DNA of 64,000 nt from Pictodentalium vernedei (GCA_031216915.1 CM062290.1:251850581-251914580), one strand, 5' to 3'; positions 1-11,183 are shown, numbered from the stretch's first letter. Made by a program: numbers and translations. The notes: a model not told the origin generated them from the sequence alone.

Positions 1-22
1 ACTTTTTGAGACAAGAATGAAA
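1..22 (+). repeat. Possible terminal scrap of MITE family A
   Basis: The first bases resemble the GAGACAAAAAATGAAAA segment that follows the hairpin in the TTAA-flanked MITE family found throughout this window. It is too short and diverged to be certain, and it is cut by the window edge. Confidence 0.3.
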
Positions 23-26
23 AGTG

Positions 27-231
27 TACGCGGTGGCTCATTGGTTAGAGCATAGGACTTTGTGTCAATGAGCAAGACTGCATCGCGATTGCCTATCTGG
101 GAGTACGTGAGGCGCGGTGTACCAACGTGTGATGCACGACGACGGTAGGCAGGCTTTGAACCTCTAACTTGTACCGGGTTATTAAATTGGAGACTCCGGC
201 AGTTACTCGCCATTGCTCGGTGGTAACTCTA
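27..231 (+). repeat. tRNA-headed SINE, 3' truncated
   Basis: The head has a tRNA-like A box (GTGGCTCATTGGTTAGAGCA). The body matches the other SINEs here through the stretch GCTCGGTGGT. The 3' tail is absent and the copy runs into a half MITE. Several internal deletions mark it as old. Confidence 0.6.
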
Positions 232-300
232 AGATCAGTCGGATTAAAAATCAAAGCAAATCAGCTGGGTTGAATGAATATGAACCCAATTGTTTATTTT
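232..300 (+). mobile_element. Half copy of TA-type palindromic MITE (family C)
   Basis: It holds the left half of the family whose consensus reads ATCAGTTGGGTTAAAAATC, then CAACTGGGTTGAGTGAATAT, then the mirror image. Only one arm is recognisable. Fuller copies lie at 4912, 7661, 20603, 29787, 38473, 39218 and 42970. Confidence 0.55.
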
Positions 301-674
301 TTAATATTTAAGATCATGATCTAAGGGACGCCACTCGAACTGACTTGTTTTTAAAGAAATAATTGTATCCTGATATGGAAGTCTGGCGGTAAGGCCTTTG
401 CAAGACAAAAATCCAACATTTTACTGTCTTAAAGGAAATAATTTATGGAGTATCTGCACGATAATTTCGCAGTAGTTTCTCTTCTTTGATAAAATCAACT
501 TCTGATAATGCTTTCCTGAAAGCTTTCACTGAAGCTCTACCAATGATCAATGTTTGAAGCAATACCATTTGCCTAGAAAAATAAGAGAAAAGTTTCCAAG
601 TAACAATCCTAGAACTTATTCCACCTTTACTGCGAGTGGAAGAATAATAATTACGAGACTGAGGATTAGATAGT
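301..674. other. No recognisable feature
   Basis: AT-rich sequence with no long reading frame or repeat that I recognise. Confidence 0.5.
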
Positions 675-924
675 TTAACCCTTTACCTAACATGAAAAGC
701 AGACGACACTTGCAAAAAAATTCTTGAATAACTATTTTTTTTCATTTTTTGTCTCAAAAACATAGGTTATGACCCCTCATTGGAACGAGCTCCACGAGCT
801 CGTTCCAATGAGGGGTCATAACCTATGTTTTGGAGACAAAAAATGAAAAAATAATTAAAATTAATAGGCGATTTTTGAGAATAGCACTGGCCGGTTTTGG
901 CCGTTACGTTGGGTAAAGGGTCAA
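675..924 (-). mobile_element. Palindromic TTAA MITE, family A
   Basis: Left end is TTAA then CCCTTTACCTAAC. Right end is GGGTAAAGGG followed by TCAA, a decayed TTAA. The centre is a long hairpin with arms reading ACATAGGTTATGACCCCTC and its mirror. The variable arm position is A on the left and T on the right. The TTAA target and CCC start are typical of piggyBac-superfamily elements. No transposase is present. Confidence 0.9.
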
Positions 925-1358
925 ATGATTGAATGCTGCTAGCGGATAATTCTGCCCAGAACAGAAAACCTTATGCCACCAAAATAAGTATAATTTGGGC
1001 ACATTTACACAAATGTTTCCCTTAAAATCGCATACACTTTTTGTTCAGTGATATCTTGGGTTTATTTGTCAGCAGCCATGACTAGATTTGGTGGAAAATG
1101 TATTGAAAAGCCTCAGCCTAATGTTACGACTTTTCAAACTGATGCAGCTCCTGGTCCACCATACCCGTACGGATCTGGTCTCCTTGTTCGATATTTCATA
1201 CAGATCTAATGTATAAACAATCCTTGACGCCTAAATTCGAGGGTAAGCTAGCTTCTATTCCAAGAGAATTAGCTATTAAAAGACCAACGGATACTTGAGT
1301 TATTCTGTGTTTCAAAATTCTGGCACAATGTATATCCGTAAATAAACACGCGCTCGTA
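925..1358. other. No recognisable feature
   Basis: No coding signal or known repeat seen. Confidence 0.4.
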
Positions 1359-1430
1359 CACTGCAAAAAATATAGGTTCTCTTTAGAACCAAAACTGGTT
1401 CTAATCTTGTCCCTGAGATGGAACCAGCTC
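1359..1430 (+). mobile_element. Terminal fragment of the GGTTC-palindrome element
   Basis: The sequence starts CACTGCAAAAAATA and continues with TTAGAACCAAAACTGGTTCT and CTTGTCCCTGAGATGGAACC. It matches the reverse complement of the right end of the element at 39375-40328, so it is a terminus of the same family. Confidence 0.65.
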
Positions 1431-1518
1431 TGTTTAAACAGTATTTATTTCAAATCAAATAAATTTACCAAGATTAGCATTCAGTTTTAACAGAATATGA
1501 CATGAACAGAAATAGATG

Positions 1519-1562
1519 CGCCCCGCCCGCCCGCCCGCCCGCCCGCCCGCCCGCCCGCCCGC
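1519..1562 (+). repeat. (CCCG)n microsatellite
   Basis: Eleven or so uninterrupted tetranucleotide units, strikingly GC-rich in AT-rich surroundings. Confidence 0.95.
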
Positions 1563-1584
1563 CACGGGATGGCAGGATATTTGT

Positions 1585-1815
1585 TGTTATTTATTGGTGC
1601 TTAAGGTCACATATTTTTGCAATATGGCTAATCATGACCACAACATGGGGATAAAGTAAAGTTTAATCAATTGTTTATACACATGTTGCCCATATTAGAG
1701 GACTTCCACCCCGAAGCGTTGGTGACTCAGTCCTATTTTACCAGTAAACGAGGGCTTGTTTACCACAGTAAACAAGCACTGCTACGCTTCCCGGGGTTCC
1801 CACAGGGATGGTGGC
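1585..1815 (-). repeat. SINE-like repeat, family F
   Basis: On the minus strand the copy ends with a tail containing GACCTTAAGCACCAATAAATA, shared with some tRNA-headed SINEs here. Its body is different and contains a short hairpin around GTAAACAAGC. Other copies lie at 37892, 43654 and 45601. Confidence 0.65.
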
Positions 1816-2299
1816 AGGGTACCATATCGCCTGATGAGTACTGTTTTTCAGTACAAGAACTTTTGAAACTAAAAATGTTTGTTGACTTTCTAGATTAGAC
1901 GTCCTGCGGCCTACCTTACAGAAGCCCTAAATCCTTCCATGTCGCCAGCTTCAGTTGTTCCAAACGTTCATAGGTGATCAAATACGTTGATATAATGATG
2001 AAAATATTTGGTCGACATGTTGATATTAGACTTCAGTAAACTGTTAAAACTAAGTAATTTTCTAAGGATTATTAGCCGTCTTCTTGTGATGAAAAAAGGT
2101 GTTGATTTTCTGCCAGTAAATATAATTGACCTAAACCAAGGGAAAACATTAATCACATTTATGTCAAAAAGTTATAAACACACACGATTCAAGCTATTCC
2201 AAAAATAATGCTTATGGAACTGAAGCAACAGGTTTGCAATAAGATGCCAAAATAACCCAAATCAATCTTGTTGAGTTCGACTGATGTAAATTGCCCATC
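1816..2299. other. No recognisable feature
   Basis: Short overlapping open frames on both strands near 1968-2208 have no recognisable domain and look fortuitous. Confidence 0.4.
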
Positions 2300-3160
2300 T
2301 GCATGGCTGTGAAGATTCGTAATTGGAAGCGATTTACGGAAAAGTTAGACACCCCACCCCCTTAATTTCTTGCAAATGTAAGTAATTTTAACACTGAGGG
2401 TATGGGAGTTTCACGTAAACTTGAAAATGTAAGTAAATTTAACACTAAGGATATGGGAATTTCATGTAAAGATTGAAATTTCGAAATGTTAGAAAATTTG
2501 TATCATCGATGTGTGCATCATTTTGCAAACTTCAAGCATTTTCCTGTAGAGTAATTTAAAAATACAGAAGCTGGCTTTTTTACAATATTTTTCCAATCAG
2601 TTTGAATGTTTGTCTATTATTCTTCGTTGAAATCCATCTAAAAATAAGAAAACGGCGTTTCACCATCTTTTGATGTTCTGTCACGTTTTCCCGTTCATTA
2701 TATCAACAGTGTGCTCATCGTGACATATAATACAAATACTGTCCTTTTCATTAATATAAAGTCTGGGAGGTGAGGTTTGCTATTTTGTTTTTCGCTGGGA
2801 AGAATAAAAACTTTTACATTCGCTAAACAAAGCGCCAAAGTGGAGTCTTAGTGTTGGTAGGTGTGATACCGATAGCCATTCTTCAATGGAGAATTATCTG
2901 TGAAGCAGTTGCTTCTAATTAGCTTGTTATAAAAAGCAAAGATTCCTTTTGTTACTTTTAATAAACGAAAACAACAGACATCTCCGAGATCTGTCTGTTG
3001 TGTACGTTTATTAAAAGTAACATAGGAAACTTGGATTTATTTTTTACTGGTCTCATAGTTGTTTTCTCAGCAATTACTTGCTTCTCAATTGGACCTTTCC
3101 GTGCGTCTAGTAATTTCAGGGGAGATAACTTTATCAAAAGGCAATTTCATGACGATATAA
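2300..3160 (-). mobile_element. Hairpin-centred repeat, family H
   Basis: The centre near 2986 is a hairpin with arms containing TTAATAAACGAAAACAACAG. Flanking segments match the copies at 6355, 27205, 33230 and 44390. This copy has ATCTC/GAGAT at the hairpin tip where others have AGCTC/GAGCT, a change present in both arms. No protein is encoded. Confidence 0.8.
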
Positions 3161-3224
3161 GTCAGAGGTGTCTATTCTTAGAAACTTTCTACAAACCAAA
3201 TTCAAAATCTGCAACTCATGCATG

Positions 3225-3600
3225 TTGATATTATTATTATTTATTTATTTATTGGTGTTTAAGGTCACTTATTTCTGCACAATGGCTAATCATGACCATG
3301 ACAGTTTTACGGGTGGAGGAAGCCGGGGTACCCGGAGAGAACCACTGAGCAACGGCGAGCAACTGTCAGCTCCCCAACATACCAACTCCACACAAGCAGG
3401 GTTAGAATTGGTTGAAGGCAGATGCACCATCGACGTGCAGTACGCCTTCGTACACAACGCCACCGTGCCCCGCGTGGGCAATGGGGGTGAAGTGTCTTGC
3501 ATAAAGACACAACGCGGTTACCGCAAGTGGCATTCGAACCGAGGACCGCTCGGCTTGCAGCCTGCATCTCTATCTACAGAGCTTTCGCGCCCCATGCATG
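3225..3600 (-). repeat. tRNA-headed SINE with A/T-rich tail
   Basis: Read on the minus strand it has a tRNA-like head with a B box (GGTTCGAATGCC), the shared body with GGTTCTCTCCGGGTACC, and a 3' tail ending in AATAAATAAATA. Its tail is the same type as that of family F. Open frames here are fortuitous. Confidence 0.85.
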
Positions 3601-3734
3601 TTGATATGGCTGTGTACTTATCATTAAGCTACTATCTCACAACAAAATGTGTAAAAAAAAATTCCTGTAAGGATAGTTATCCGCCATTGTACTGACATCA
3701 CAAAAGTGGACTGAGAGTTTCGATTCGCGACGGA

Positions 3735-3915
3735 AAAAAACAGAGGCTAGAAACAGAGCATCATCATAACATCGGGCATGCGGGAACCCGTGAATCTCAA
3801 ATTTTGGGTCGAATCGAGACTCGAATCGAAATAAATAGAGGATTTTCAATCGAATATCGAATCGAATCTCAGCGCTTTCAAGAACTTGAGCATGTTGACA
3901 TTGCTCCTTCTTACA
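3735..3915. repeat. TCGAATCGAATC-rich dispersed repeat
   Basis: Short degenerate units of TCGAATCGA and ATCGAATCGAATC. Similar sequence occurs at 9085-9160 and 49960-50110, with shared flanks such as CCTTCTTACAA in two of them. The class is unknown. Confidence 0.5.
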
Positions 3916-4128
3916 ATATATAATATACTGAGTCAAAAAAGAAAATATAATAAACTTCGAGGAGCATTTTTTTAGTATTATCGACTTTAATCCTAAACAA
4001 ATTATTGTAAATTCATATTTCGAGTCTAGCTGTATGAATTTGTATAATTTCATGTTCTTATTGTTTCCAGCGTCACGTCAGAACGTCGCAATTCAGACAT
4101 GGGGTGAAATGAAAGTTCATACATGCAG

Positions 4129-4911
4129 TCAATAGCGTGTATGTCCACCGTTTGCCTCTTGAATGGCAAGACATGGACGGCGCATGGACCTGATAATTCT
4201 CCGGATGTCACCCTGTGGTATTGCGTTCCACTCCTGCCTTAGAACATTACGTAAATCGCCTAATGTCTGAAGATTATGAAGTCGTACCCAACGGTCCAGT
4301 TGATCCCAAAGATGCTCGATTGGCGACAAATCTGACGAAAGTGGGGGCCAGGGAAGAAGTTCGATGCTCTGCTTCTCAAGAAAGTCACGACAGATACGCG
4401 CCACGTGACATCGGGCATTGTCTTGCTGGAACAACTGTAATCCGACGTTAGCGTTGAACAACGGGACAACAATAGCGTTAAGAATTTCGTTCCTATATCG
4501 CTGTCCATTCAGATTACCATCGATGAAGATCAACTGCGTTCGATTGTGCAAGGAAATTCCTGTCCAAACCATTACACTACCCCCGCTGAAACGGGCGCAT
4601 TCCAGCACGCAAGCATCAGAAAACCGTTCTCCTCGTCGGCGATACACTCTTGCCCTACCACTGTAGACAAAATCGTGATTCATCGCTAAAAAGAACTGTG
4701 CTCCAACGCTGCTGAGTCCAGCTAACACGCTGACGTACCCATTCCATTCTGACGGTACGATGACAGTGGGTAAAGATTGGTAAAGATTGGTCCGTGGTAT
4801 GGACGCCTACATCGGATGCCGTGTTCAGCGAATCTGTTGCGGACAGTTTGTGCACTGATCCTATTGTTAGTTCTCCCAGGAGTAATTGCTGAGATATCCC
4901 GACGGAACACG
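4129..4911 (-). pseudogene. Tc1/mariner transposase remnant (DD34E)
   Basis: This is a cut-and-paste DNA transposase that would act at TA sites. The minus strand encodes in order RISAQTVRNRFAEHGIRCRR (helix-turn-helix region), VLFSDESRF (first catalytic Asp), FQQDNARCH (second Asp) and SPIEHLWDQL (Glu), and it ends in GGHTRY followed by a stop. Thirty-four residues separate the second Asp from the Glu, the spacing of the Tc1 branch. All three catalytic residues remain, but the frame shifts twice. One shift is near 4770, where GGTAAAGATT is tandemly duplicated, and one near 4670. The N-terminal part is missing: it is cut off at 4912 by a family C MITE. No terminal inverted repeat was found. 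Confidence 0.9.
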
Positions 4912-5098
4912 CTAAAATCAGCTGTGTTAAAAATCAACTCAAATCAACTGGGTTGAGTGAATATGAACCCAGTTGGGTTAGAGACTTTCAAAATCAACCC
5001 AAATCAACCGATTTGAGTGAATATGAACCCAATTTGGTTCGTATTCAATCAACCCAATTGATTTGGGCCGATTTTTAACCCAGCTGATTTGAGGGTGT
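4912..5098 (+). mobile_element. TA-type palindromic MITE (family C), one and a half units
   Basis: It starts CTAAAATCAGCTGTGTTAAA and ends TTTTTAACCCAGCTGATTT. The left arm is present twice in tandem, so the element is longer than its relatives. It abuts the 5' side of the dead Tc1 transposase. Confidence 0.8.
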
Positions 5099-5639
5099 CT
5101 TGACGCAAGTCCCGACTGATACAATATTCCAGCGACATTCCACGAATGAATGTCTTGTGGATGCAGTTGGAATATTAGTTAGTTTAAAGGTTTGTTAAAA
5201 CGAGTTATTTGAAATCTATTGGATGATAAATTGGGGACTATGAAGCAAAGTTGCTGGTGTCCGTAAAAAGATATAGAGACTTTCAACAGTCTACTTTTGA
5301 CTTATCAAGGAATGTGTCAGAAACGCCAGGCTGTTACGTGTTTTTATTCTAGCAATATTCCTGATGTGAGAAGAGCGTTTTTGCTTATAGCGTGTGAAAA
5401 TACGAAATCATGTTTGTTCTATCTTCAATCCACACTCTCATGCTCTTCATAGGCGTCTTGGCTGTTAACCAATTTGACCCCCAACCCTGGTGTCGGGTTG
5501 GTTAACATTTATTTCCACGAGTGGGATAAGATGTATTTTGACGCACTGTATGTTGCATTATTTATCCGACAGCATTTTTCTATTTCCTGTGGGTCAAAAT
5601 AGTCAAGAAGGGCTTTTACTCTGAAAACTTTTATAACAG
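5099..5639. other. No recognisable feature
   Basis: Intergenic sequence. There is a small inverted repeat around 5467-5505 (GTTAACCAA and TTGGTTAAC). Confidence 0.4.
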
Positions 5640-5991
5640 GTGGGAGAGCACCGTGTCTCAGTAGGCAGAGATGCAGTCTGCAAGTCGAGAGGTCCTCGGT
5701 TCGAATACCACCATCGGCAACCGCGTTGTTTTCTTGGGCAAGACACTTAATCCCAATTGCCCACGTGTGGGCACGGTGGCGTTGTGCACTAAGGCGTACT
5801 GCACGTCGATGGCGCACTTGTCTTCATCAAATGCAAATCCTGCTTATGTGGAATTAGAACGTTGGGGAGTCTGACAGTTGCTCGCCGTTGCTCGGTGGTT
5901 CTCTCCGGGTAGTCCTCCTTCCTCCGCTTTCTCTTAAAACTATCCGACATGAGGTGACCCTGCCTGCCGAAAGTGTCGTTAAAACCCCCAA

Positions 5992-6058
<67 letters not shown>

Positions 6059-6061
6059 ATA
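5640..6061 (+). repeat. Full-length tRNA-headed SINE with (AATA)n tail
   Basis: Best-preserved SINE of the window. The tRNA-like head has an A-box region (GTGTCTCAGTAGGCAGAGAT) and a B box (GGTTCGAATACC). The body includes TTGGGCAAGACACTTAATCC and GCTCGGTGGTTCTCTCCGGG. The tail GTGTCGTTAAAACCCCCAAT is followed by about 18 AATA units (5989-6061). The long pure tail suggests a fairly young insertion. Confidence 0.9.
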
Positions 6062-6354
6062 GGTTGGAAGTTACAGGCGTCATCACACTTCCTGAAAACC
6101 GTTACGACGCAGTTCTTCCGTTATCGTGAAAAAAAAAACCTTAAACAGTTTATCGTAATTACCGTGCTAGGCGGGTCAATACGGATGAAATTTATTAACC
6201 TAGTATGGGATCAATATACAGTGTTTAACTTTATTTTGTATTTCACCCGTGGGATTAATGATTTAATTCGAGATCTGGGGTCAAACTATAAACACACAAG
6301 TTGCGCTGTATGTGCATTTTTCGCCACAGCATTAACAAATCCCGGTCATCCCTG

Positions 6355-7125
6355 ACTTTTCTCGTCATGAAATTCGACTTTCGATAAAGCTACCTCCCCT
6401 GAAATTATTAAACTGGTGTGGAAGGTCCAATTAAGAAACATGTAATTGTTGAAAACACTTACGACAGCAGTAGAAAATAAAGCGAAGTTTCACTTTGTTA
6501 CTTTTAATAAACGAAAACAACAGACAGCTCCCGGAGCTGTCTGTTGTTTTCGTTTATTAAAAGCTACAGGATGAAACTTGGCTTTTTATGACAAATCAAT
6601 TAGAAGCAACTGGGTAACTGTTTGCTTTGGCTCTCGTTTAGCGAATGTGTTTTAAGGTAATTTGCAAGTTTTCATTCTTCCCATGAAAAAGATTAACAAA
6701 TGTTAACCCCTATTTTTGCTAAATTAATGGAAAAGATGGTGTCTGAATTATATGTCACGATGCGCACACAATTCATATGATGAACAGAAAAAGGGGTTTC
6801 AGAATATCAAAAGCTGGCTAAAGGGCACTTTCTTATTTTTAAAAGTGTTTAAACAGAGAACAATAGTCAAACGTTCAAACTGAGTCGGAAAAATGTAAAA
6901 AAACAGCTTCTTTATATTTACACTACTCTACAAGAAAAGGCCTGAAGTTTGTGTGAAATGATGAGCACATCGATGATACAACTTCGGTAACATTTCCAAA
7001 TTTCAGTTTTATATGAATTCCCCATACCCTTAGTGTTAAATTTACTGACAACTTTAAACAATTAAGGGCAGCTAATTTTCCTGTGAATCTCTTCCAATGA
7101 CGAAAATTGTCAGCCGTGATTGAGA
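6355..7125 (+). mobile_element. Hairpin-centred repeat, family H
   Basis: Reference copy of family H. The central hairpin near 6534 has arms reading AATAAACGAAAACAACAGAC followed by AGCTCC and its mirror. The flanks contain CGATAAAG on the left and TTCCAATGACGAAAATTGTC on the right. It is non-coding. Confidence 0.8.
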
Positions 7126-7660
7126 AGAGGAGTGTCAGAAATATGTTCACGTTTGTATTTCCGTGTACGGAAAATTCATTGCATAAATAAATGTTAAGGT
7201 TAGTGATATTCAGGGTGTTCCCTTTGATATGAATATTGCTGGCACTTGTGTTGGTCAGTTGCGTTTTCGGTCCAGATCAGCAGCCTCAGATGTATTCAAC
7301 ACGATTTTGCCAAATTTAATCATGCCAACACTTTGCATTCTAAGCCTCATATCCGATTCACAGCTGTTAACCGTTCTCTTGTATTATATAATAGGTCGCC
7401 AGGTTTGTTTAAGCTTTGCGGTCTTTTTGGTGCAAACATTGAGTAAGATACACGGGATGTCGTTCATTTTCATAACCGCGGCATTGCATTCGAGTCGGGG
7501 TTGATCTGGTATTGAGACATCTTCGTCTGTTCTGTTTTTGGATTGTCTTCCCCTTAATTCAAGGTAATGTTATCCATCACAATCTTGAGTTACAGATATA
7601 TCACCCCAATTAAGGCTATACCGTTCAGTTGCGCCTCTTAAACCGACATGAATACAATTA
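7126..7660. other. No recognisable feature
   Basis: Overlapping short open frames at 7229-7504 have no domain similarity that I recognise. Confidence 0.4.
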
Positions 7661-7775
7661 CACACTGAAATCAGTTAGGTTGAAAATCAACCCAAATCAA
7701 CTGCGTTGGGTGAATATGCACCCAATTGGGTTCATATTCACCCAATCCAGTTCATTTGGGTTGATTATTTTACTG
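7661..7775 (+). mobile_element. TA-type palindromic MITE (family C)
   Basis: Palindrome with left arm GAAATCAGTTAGGTTGAAAA and a mirrored right arm ending GGTTGATTATTTTACTGA. The centre reads CACCCAATTGGGTTCATATT. Confidence 0.75.
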
Positions 7776-8072
7776 ATACAAAGACTTTTTGTTCATACAT
7801 CTTTCCGATTTCATTATCACTCATTCGGTCAGATTTATCAGGTCGATTACCCTTTCGTACTTTATTCATCTACTGTTGTTTCGCTTGTGAGTTGTAAGGC
7901 TCGTTCTGAGGTTTCAAAACAATCGGCAATATAATCCAAAGTGCTAGTTCGATGCTTACGTCATCGTAGATATAATAATTATTATGTCAGCACTTGAGAG
8001 CAGTACTGGATGAACTGCGTTCACTATCTAATCCATCCCTCTTAGGTACACTGAGAATACACTTGGCTACCT

Positions 8073-8324
8073 TTAACCCTTTACCTAACGTAACGGCCAA
8101 AACCAGCCAGCGCTATTCTCAAAAATCGCCGATTTATATTCATTATTTTTTTCATTTTTTGTCTCAAAAACATAGGTTATGACCCCTCGTTGGAACGAGC
8201 TCATCGAGCTCGTTCCAACGAGGGGTCATAACCTATGTTTTTGAGACAAAAAATGAAAACAAATAGTTATTCAAGAATTATTTTTGCAAGTGTCGTCTGC
8301 TTTTCAGGTTAGGTAAAGGGTTAA
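8073..8324 (+). mobile_element. Palindromic TTAA MITE, family A
   Basis: TTAA on both sides, ends CCCTTTACCTAACGTAACGG and GGTTAGGTAAAGGG. The central hairpin has G/C at the variable arm position. It is complete and non-coding. Confidence 0.95.
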
Positions 8325-9566
8325 GTGGATCTAGCTCATCCTACTTATTTATTTATCTGTTATTTCGGACTTAGTTCAGATCCATAAACTCCACTAAACC
8401 CCAAGCGGTAACTGTTTTATTAAAATGCAAAGATGTTTCCAAATTAAAGAGTGTAACAGTTAATTTCAAAAGAAGTGATTCAACTACTAAATGTCTGGAA
8501 ACTTTTATACATTTTACTACACATTGACACTCGACGTCCAGTGACTATACAGGTATTTCCAGACATGTCTTGGCTGCCTCCGTGGGGAGTCAAGACTTAC
8601 CTACAAACAACTGCCGGATGAGTTTACCAAGTTACTGCATGTTGGGGCACTTGTTGCAGTAAAGCTGGAATTGGATATTCTGAGACACGAATAGAGCCTC
8701 ATAATGCCAAACATGGCATTTCTGAAGATCGGTGCAACACAAAGTTACTTCAGCAATGCTGAATAGTAATTGACTTGGCATTTCTGCGAAATCCCCAACT
8801 TAGATCAATCTAAAGCCTAGTAGTTGCATGGAGACATCACTTTGATACAGTACATATTACATGTCTTCAATGATATCCGTTTGTAAGCTCAATATTCTAC
8901 ACAAGAACAGAACTAATATTTTGTGTACGCATTTCTTTTTAATGAAATGATTTCTCTCAAAATTGACCTTGACGTTAATGTTTGTTTATAGACAAAGTTG
9001 GCAGTGCAGCAGACGGCATTTGTATTAATGTTCTAACGTTGACTTTCGTTTCCAATACGCATCGGTGTTTTCTTTGGGCCCCGGCGAATCAGGACGAATC
9101 GCGATTTTATTCTCGAATCGAATCGGATAACAAATATTACATCGGATCGAACCGTGACTGGAATCCATTTCCAAAGATTGCGTCTAAGGTGACGGCTATT
9201 AAGAATTACCTCCTGTATATATCGGGCGGTATTTAGTAGACGATATGCGAACTGGGCTATTGTGTACCGTTACACGTCCATATGAAGACAACTAGTTGGA
9301 TTCATAAGGTTGCGTGACGGTACGCAGACGCCCTGTTCTGAAATTCTATACCAAATACCTTCTGATATATAGGGGACATGCGTCATCATTTGTGATGGGT
9401 TTAGAAGTCTGCAGAGATTCGTACTCCTTCTAAATACACCAACAGACTTCGAATCTAATCAACCCGAGCAAGTGAAAGGATCTGGAATCGACTGTTATCT
9501 CGAAGCTTCAAAAAGCCCAAGTTTTCGTATTTCAAATGTTGCACGTAATAGATCGTTGTACATACG
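8325..9566. other. Mostly unannotated; decayed hairpin and TCGAAT repeat
   Basis: Around 8558-8610 there is a decayed hairpin (CTTGGCTGCCTCC...GGGAGTCAAG) related to those at 28385 and 33700. Around 9085-9160 lies a TCGAATCGAATC repeat. No gene is supported. Confidence 0.45.
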
Positions 9567-9748
9567 TGTCAAGGTGATAGCTAAAGGTTGCGATTTTTTG
9601 TATAAAAGTGTAAATATTTTCGATAATATTTCTGCCTGGGTTAAATGTAAAGCGTAAAGATAGGTATGTGACGGACCCTGAAAATAGATTTGTCAAACTA
9701 ACGTTAATTCAAGAGCTTCTTAATGAAGTATGAAATTTAATGTCCATT
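9567..9748 (+). promoter_or_regulatory. LTR-like leader with TATA box, copy 1
   Basis: TATAAAAG lies at 9601-9608, about 140 bp before the first gag ATG. The segment is repeated at 12528 and 15484. It probably contains the retroelement promoter, 5' untranslated region and primer site. No clear tRNA primer-binding site was identified. Confidence 0.5.
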
Positions 9749-10639
9749 ATGGTGCAGTTGTTGAACGCCACATGGGCTATCTGATAACAGATCAATGAGA
9801 TTGAGCGTGAAAGGGGTGAGAGGCAGGCCGAGATTGAAAGGGAATGGGCCGAAAGAGAACACGAGAGAGAGAGAGAGCTCGAATTGATAAGAGCTAGGGC
9901 CCAAGTTCAGGAAACCAACGGGAGGCAAGGGGAAACGAACGGGGTAGCCATGGTAGGACCCCTTTCCCAAAACTCCCTAATTTTTCAGAGGATTCTGATG
10001 ATATCGATGCATACCTTCAAAGGTTTGAAAGGTTTGCACCGTGTCATCAGTAGACTGAGGATTCATGGGGAGTAAATTTAAGCCCGTTGTTAACGGGGAA
10101 ATTCTTGCAAGTGTATGCAAGTATGCCTCCTGATTTGGCAAATGATTATGATGAGCTAAAGAAAGCTATTTTAAAGAGGTACCAGCTCACCGAAGGTGGA
10201 TTCCGGGCTAAGTTCAGTGAATGTGAGCCCGAGAGAGGAGGGGAAGGTGTATTCCAATTTGTGGCGCGGTCCACTAGGTATTTTGACCGCTGGGTTGAGT
10301 TGTCGGAAATCAACGAAGATTTTCCGTCCCTCAAAGATCTGCTCATCCAAGAGCAGTTTATTTCAACTTGCACCCCGGAGTTGGCCCTCTTTGTTAAGGA
10401 GAGGAGGCCAAACAGTGTTGATGAAATGACTAAGGTATCCGAACAGTACTTGGAAGCCCACGGGGGTAGTATAACCCAGTCCCGGCCGGGAAGATTTGGG
10501 GGAACCAGGTTGCTAAGGCACCGGTTATGCTTAATCCCCAGAGCCGGCTGGCAACAGGGGTAATACTGGGCCACAGAGCCCTAAAGATTTGTCTTGTTTT
10601 GTTTGTGGGCGGAAGGGGCACCAAGCGAGGACCTGTTAG
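9749..10639 (+). pseudogene. gypsy-type Gag pseudogene, copy 1
   Basis: Gag would form the retroelement particle and bind its RNA. From the ATG at 9749 the frame reads MVQLLNATWAI, then two stops (9782-9787). A highly charged Glu/Arg segment follows (about 9800-9905). After a frameshift near 9960 comes the conserved Gag core with DDIDAYLQRFERFA and FLQVYASMPPDLANDY. After another shift comes a zinc knuckle CFVCGRKGHQARTC (10595-10636, CX2CX4HX4C), followed at once by a stop. A further in-frame stop lies in the core near 10050. The core resembles Gag of the gypsy elements with SCAN-like cores that are common in invertebrates and fish; this is family knowledge. Copy 2 carries the same lesions. 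Confidence 0.85.
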
Positions 10640-10824
10640 AAGAAAACTCCTCCCACAAAACCAAATAGCGGACCCCAATGGGAATGGAAGGAGGGACCCT
10701 TCACCAAAGAATTGGAGAAACGGAGGTAGCGGCGGTCCGACCTGGGACAAAACGCAGACGGCCGCGTTCTGCCAGACAGGTGGGTCAGAAAGTAGTCCAC
10801 TCCGGGATGCAATTGAAAAGGGGG

Positions 10825-11183
10825 AGCTCGTGTTAGAGGGTGGGGAGGTCCTCCCTATATTTAGTGGGATGTGCGAGGAAGTCACAGCCTCAGAAGGTGG
10901 AGGGAAAATGCCCGTGTACCCGGAGTATGTGGGTAAACATGAAGTGCAGATGCTTCGCGACACAGGATGCAGTAGCGTAGCGGTGCGTAGGCAACTAGTC
11001 AAGGACGACCAGCTATTGGGCCGCGACCACATGTGCATGCTAATAGATGGGACGATTAGGACGTTCCCCCTTGCGAGGGTGAGGGTGGATACCCCTTTCT
11101 ATAGCGGTGAGGTAGAGGCAATGTGTACTGCGGCGCCCATCTATGACCTCGTGCTTGGGAACATACCCGGGGTATGTTCATAA
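10825..11183 (+). pseudogene. Retroelement aspartic protease, copy 1
   Basis: An open stretch with KMPVYPEYVGKHEVQMLRDT followed by GCSS and ending YDLVLGNIPGVCS at a stop. The catalytic DTG is at 10959-10967. The closing LVLGNIPG fits the flap-to-end segment of retropepsins (LLGxD/N). The protease would cleave Gag-Pol. It is out of frame with Gag. No reverse transcriptase follows, so the element cannot act on its own. Confidence 0.8.

Noticed and set aside
771-835. Rho-independent terminator
   Set aside because: The hairpin is the centre of a multi-copy MITE in a eukaryotic genome; it is not a bacterial terminator.
3168-3695. Open frame of 175 codons
   Set aside because: Nearly all of it is SINE sequence read on the wrong strand.
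5640-5720. tRNA gene
   Set aside because: A- and B-box-like motifs are present, but it is the head of a SINE with body and (AATA)n tail, and no proper cloverleaf was seen.
9567-9800. Exact LTR of about 230 bp
   Set aside because: The segment includes the start of gag, and no primer site, CA end or target duplication fits; only an LTR-like leader can be claimed.
10430-11038. Minus-strand open frame of 202 codons (also at 13392-14000)
   Set aside because: It is the antisense of the gag-protease region; the sense strand carries the zinc knuckle and DTG motifs.
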